This document shows, piece by piece, positions 5,995 to 8,359 of a stretch of DNA of 8,359 bases (position 1 is the stretch's first letter; the number at the start of each line of letters is the position of its first letter). Position numbers and translations under genes: made by a program. Source of the stretch: Devosia sp. (GTDB lineage: Bacteria > Pseudomonadota > Alphaproteobacteria > Rhizobiales > Devosiaceae); the NCBI GenBank assembly GCA_025352765.1, contig JANXSI010000731.1:1-8359 (forward strand), in the 5' to 3' direction. Below the pieces are notes generated by a model, which was not told where the DNA came from, searched no databases, and was given only the letters and a program-made list of their open reading frames with translations.

Positions 5995-6297
5995 ATGGCC
6001 ACCCTCTACATTACTGAATTTTCGAAGCCGGCGTTGACCGTCAATGGGTTGATTCCCGCGGCCGCGATGCAGAACGTCGTTGCGGAGCAAACCGTGGCGA
6101 TTAGCGGCTCATCCACGGCATCTGCAGCGTTCAGCGCGTCCACCACGTTTGTGCGCGTCCACACCGACGCGATTTGCTCGATTAAGTATGGCACGTCGCC
6201 CGTCGCTACGGCAGCAAGCGCCCGCCTGCCGGCCGATGGCGCCGAGTACTTCGGCGTCAACGCTGGCGACAAGATCGCCGTGATTTCTAACACCTAA
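5995..6297 (+). CDS. Small beta-rich virion-type protein (100 aa), unknown
   Basis: A 100-residue protein with alternating strand-like segments (QTVAISGSS, FVRVHTDAICSIKYG, AEYFGVNAGDKIAVIS) and many Ser/Thr/Ala residues, suggesting a small beta sandwich. There is no signal peptide and no membrane segment. Proteins of this look are common next to capsid genes in rhizobial phages, and I read it as a candidate head decoration or accessory protein; this is inference from position and composition. The start has a very strong ribosome binding site, TTAAGGAG (5982-5989), five bases upstream, suggesting high expression, as for a structural protein. Confidence 0.72.
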   Translation: MATLYITEFSKPALTVNGLIPAAAMQNVVAEQTVAISGSSTASAAFSASTTFVRVHTDAICSIKYGTSPVATAASARLPADGAEYFGVNAGDKIAVISNT

Positions 6298-6375
6298 GGG
6301 GCGGTACCCCACCTTCCCGGCCGCCCACACAATTGGCGGGCGCCAGCACGCCACAACACCGAGGAGACCGCCACC

Positions 6376-6639
6376 ATGTGGGAGGATTTCACCGACGATC
6401 GCAGCCGCGACGTCGCATATCAGAACACGAGTCCGGACATGATCGCCATCTCGATCGTGGTCCGCGGAGATCAGATCAGCAATACACACATCTTCGTTGA
6501 CCACGTGAAGGTCGCCGAGGTCGCCACACCCTACAGTGGCCACAGCGCGGCCGTTGCCACGTTGCAGGCGGTAGTACCGCCTGGCAGTTGGTATCGACTG
6601 TGTGGCATGGATCCGCTGCGGTGGATGGAGTTGCGCTGA
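6376..6639 (+). CDS. Second small beta-rich protein (87 aa), unknown
   Basis: An 87-residue protein with strands such as DMIAISIVVRG and HIFVDHVKVAEVA, then ATLQAVVPPGSWYRL and a terminal PLRWMELR. A Pro-Pro-Gly turn near the end with a closing Trp-x-Glu-Leu-Arg is a pattern I associate with small beta-sandwich modules on phage virion proteins, but I cannot name a family. The start at 6376 has GAGGAG nine bases upstream (6361-6366). Its TGA overlaps the next start by one base (TGATG, 6637-6641). The gap before it (6298-6375) is short, GC-rich and apparently empty apart from a small GGGG-CCCC stem at the start. Confidence 0.68.
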   Translation: MWEDFTDDRSRDVAYQNTSPDMIAISIVVRGDQISNTHIFVDHVKVAEVATPYSGHSAAVATLQAVVPPGSWYRLCGMDPLRWMELR

Positions 6640-6833
6640 TGCCCGCCGACGAAATCAAGGCAGCCATGCTGCGCGTCTACCGCCACTTCGCGGCGCCAGT
6701 GACTTTCCGTGAAGTCCTGATGTTCGCCGGCTCCGGTCTCTTGGCGATCGGCCTGTTCTATATCTACGTGCCAGCCGCCTTCATCGTGCCCGGCCTCATC
6801 CTGACGTACGTAGCCATCGCCGGGGTGAAGTAA
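6639..6833 (+). CDS. Small membrane protein, copy 2 (64 aa)
   Basis: A 64-residue protein with a polar, amphipathic N-terminus (MPADEIKAAMLRVYRHFAAP) followed by two hydrophobic stretches (about 26-43 and 46-63) separated by a Val-Pro turn at 44-45. It is the paralogue of the 47-aa protein at 3859-4002, sharing FRE, the central IGL, the Pro turns and the YVAIAGV end, but with a 17-residue longer N-terminus. I use the ATG at 6639, which overlaps the upstream stop (TGATG), not the in-frame ATG at 6588 inside the previous gene. Its stop overlaps the portal start (TAATG). The role is unknown; placement beside the portal could hint at a role in head assembly at the membrane, but that is speculation. 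Confidence 0.75.
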   Translation: MPADEIKAAMLRVYRHFAAPVTFREVLMFAGSGLLAIGLFYIYVPAAFIVPGLILTYVAIAGVK

Positions 6834-8173
6834 TGGGTGGTCTCGCAGCAATGAGCCGCGGCGCCGTCCAGTCAGTCACAAAGTCTGGATACGCCGACGG
6901 AGACGGCTTCGGCTACGGCCAGTTGCCAATCCTCGGCGGCGTGCCGTCGTCTACCGGCATTAACATCAGTCAAGCGACCGCCATCAACGTGTCGACGGTC
7001 TACGCCTGCATCATGACGCGGGCCAAGGATGTTGCGCGCTGCACGCCGCGCATTCTGCCGGCTACCGGCGCGCGCAGCCAGGAGCCGGACACCAAGCACC
7101 CGCTGGCGAAGATCTTCAAGCGCCCGAACGGGCAGCAAACGTGGTTCGAGTTCTGTGTGCAGATGCATGCAGGGTTCCTGCTCCGCGGCAACGCCTACGC
7201 GGTTATCCTGCGCGACGGCCGCGGCAACCCCACCGAGATGATCCCGATCAACCCCGACGCCGTCACGGTGCGCGAGGCGTCGGATGGCCTCGTGTTCTAC
7301 AACGTGGCCCGGTACGGCCTCTACCAGATGCACGCACTGCGCAATCTGGCCTTTACGATTCCAGAGGAGGACGTGTTCCACCTCAAGGCGCTGTCGTTCA
7401 ATGCCCTGATCGGCGTGTCGACGATCGGCATCGCCCGCGACTCGATCGGCGTGGCCATGGGCCTCGATCAGCAGGCCGCTCGCTTCATGGCGAACGGCGC
7501 GCGGCCGAGTGGCGTGCTGATGACGGATAAGGCGCTGTCGACCGCGGCGAGCGATCGCCTGCGCGATCAATGGAACTCGCTCCGCGCCGGCATCTCGAAC
7601 GTTGGCGGCACCGCCATCCTCGAGGAGGGCGTCAAGTTCGACCCGCTGTCGCTCACGTCGGTGGACCTAGAGTTCATCGCGCAGCGCAAGTTCCAGATCG
7701 AGGACATCGCTCGGTGGTGGGGTATCCCGCTGCACAAACTCGGCGTCGCCGGGGAGGTGGGCAAGCTCCGCCTCGATCAGGCCGACCAAGCGTACGTCAA
7801 TGCGACCATCATGCCTGACCTGGATATGTGGGAGCAGAAGTTCATCCAGAAGTTCGACCTCGACACGGGCAGCCCGGCGTACATCGCCGACTTCGACGAG
7901 CGGCGCTTGCTGCGTGCGGAGGAGGCGACGCGGATCAACAACCAGCGCCTGAAGGTCATGTCCGGCTTGGCCACTCCGAACGAGTGCCGCGCCGAGGAAG
8001 GCCTGCCGCCGATGCCCGGTGGTGATGTCCTGATGTTCCCGGTCAATATCGCCGCCCTCGGCAGTGATGTGTCCGGATCCGGTGCCGACGGTGCCGGCCG
8101 CCCGCAAGCCGGCGACCCGCCACCCCCGACGAACGGCAGTGTGCCGGGTGATGGCGCCCAGGGGCTCATTTAG
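6833..8173 (+). CDS. Phage portal protein, HK97 type
   Basis: The portal forms the ring at one head vertex through which DNA is packaged and ejected, and to which the tail is joined. This 446-residue protein fits the HK97-type phage_portal family in length and motifs: an N-terminal VSTVYACIMTRAKDVA (53-68), HPLAKIFKRPN (89-99), LLRGNAYAVILRDGRGNP (116-133), IPEEDVFHLK (176-185), FMANGARPSGVL (218-229), the hallmark AQRKFQIEDIARWWGIP (283-299) and a C-terminal LATPNECRAEEGLPP (379-393). The last 35 residues are a Gly/Pro-rich, probably disordered tail. The ATG at 6833 overlaps the previous stop; a second ATG at 6851 is possible. A terminator follows, so this gene ends a transcription unit or sits before an attenuator. 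Confidence 0.94.
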   Translation: MGGLAAMSRGAVQSVTKSGYADGDGFGYGQLPILGGVPSSTGINISQATAINVSTVYACIMTRAKDVARCTPRILPATGARSQEPDTKHPLAKIFKRPNGQQTWFEFCVQMHAGFLLRGNAYAVILRDGRGNPTEMIPINPDAVTVREASDGLVFYNVARYGLYQMHALRNLAFTIPEEDVFHLKALSFNALIGVSTIGIARDSIGVAMGLDQQAARFMANGARPSGVLMTDKALSTAASDRLRDQWNSLRAGISNVGGTAILEEGVKFDPLSLTSVDLEFIAQRKFQIEDIARWWGIPLHKLGVAGEVGKLRLDQADQAYVNATIMPDLDMWEQKFIQKFDLDTGSPAYIADFDERRLLRAEEATRINNQRLKVMSGLATPNECRAEEGLPPMPGGDVLMFPVNIAALGSDVSGSGADGAGRPQAGDPPPPTNGSVPGDGAQGLI

Positions 8174-8204
8174 ACCACCAGTAGCCACAATCAACCACCC
8201 CACT

Positions 8205-8236
8205 ATGGCCCGCCTCAAGCGGGCCATTTTCATTTT
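8205..8236 (+). terminator. Rho-independent terminator after the portal gene
   Basis: ATGGCCCGC (8205-8213) pairs perfectly with GCGGGCCAT (8219-8227) around a CTCAA loop, followed by TTTCATTTT. This is a GC-rich 9-bp stem with a T-rich tail, 31 bases after the portal stop. The next gene starts only 12 bases later, so it may be a partial terminator that tunes downstream expression. Confidence 0.8.
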
Positions 8237-8248
8237 CGGAGACCCGCA

Positions 8249-8359
8249 ATGGGCAACAAAACCGCACGCGAGAAACTCGCCGGCGCTTACGAAACTATGA
8301 CTGCGGCGGAGATTGCCGAACGCGGGCTCCGGCTCGCCGATTGGCTCGATGGTCAGCGT
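8249..8359 (+). CDS. Start of an unknown gene, cut by the window edge
   Basis: An open frame from ATG 8249 to the window end gives 37 residues beginning MGNKTAREKLAGAY and continuing with MTAAEIAERGLRLADWLDG, mainly helical and charged. GGAG at 8238-8241, seven bases upstream, supports the start. No family is recognisable; it does not look like the start of a large terminase or head protease. It follows the terminator closely, so it may depend on readthrough or on its own promoter. Confidence 0.6.
   Translation, partial: MGNKTAREKLAGAYETMTAAEIAERGLRLADWLDGQR

Noticed and set aside
6872..7570. Long antisense open frame (232 codons) opposite the portal gene
   Set aside because: It lies wholly within a clear portal gene. 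High GC leaves such reverse frames free of stops, and its Arg/His/Val-rich translation looks like a shadow.
7667..8233. Antisense open frame (188 codons) across the portal 3' end and terminator
   Set aside because: It overlaps conserved portal motifs and runs through the terminator hairpin. No ribosome binding site or protein family is recognisable.

Overview
The window looks like part of a tailed-phage genome or prophage from a GC-rich alphaproteobacterium, probably a rhizobial or Bradyrhizobium-type host. This host assignment is inferred from strong GC third-position codon use, the style of the AAA ATPase and structural proteins, and a recurring ANDN tetrapeptide. All genes that can be supported read on the + strand. 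The phage identity rests on four recognisable families: an HNH endonuclease, a P27-like small terminase subunit, an HK97-fold major capsid protein and an HK97-type portal protein.

Layout. Positions 1-1213 hold the tail of an upstream gene overlapping a RepA-like AAA_25 ATPase, which is the end of a replication (early) module. Positions 1214-2751 hold a 70-codon gene of unknown function and a 348-residue unknown protein with a possible helix-turn-helix, separated by gaps with inverted repeats. Positions 2752-2937 are a non-coding leader with two strong hairpins and a possible promoter just before it. Positions 2938-3862 are the HNH gene, a 175-base gap with inverted repeats, and the terminase small subunit gene. 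Positions 3859-6833 are a head cassette: a small membrane protein, a coiled-coil protein, the major capsid protein, two small beta-rich proteins, and a second copy of the small membrane protein. The portal gene follows at 6833-8173, then a rho-independent terminator and the start of another gene cut by the window edge.

How it works together. The ATPase likely acts in phage DNA replication. The unknown 348-residue protein sits at the early-late boundary, where late-gene regulators are often found. HNH and TerS belong to DNA packaging, and capsid plus portal build the head. Several late genes overlap by 1-4 bases (ATGA, TGATG, TAATG), which suggests translational coupling within one late operon.

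The most unusual point is the order. The capsid gene lies upstream of the portal gene, no large terminase or head protease is visible between TerS and portal, and the capsid cassette is bracketed by two diverged copies of the same tiny membrane-protein gene. No CRISPR array, tRNA, rRNA or insertion sequence was seen.
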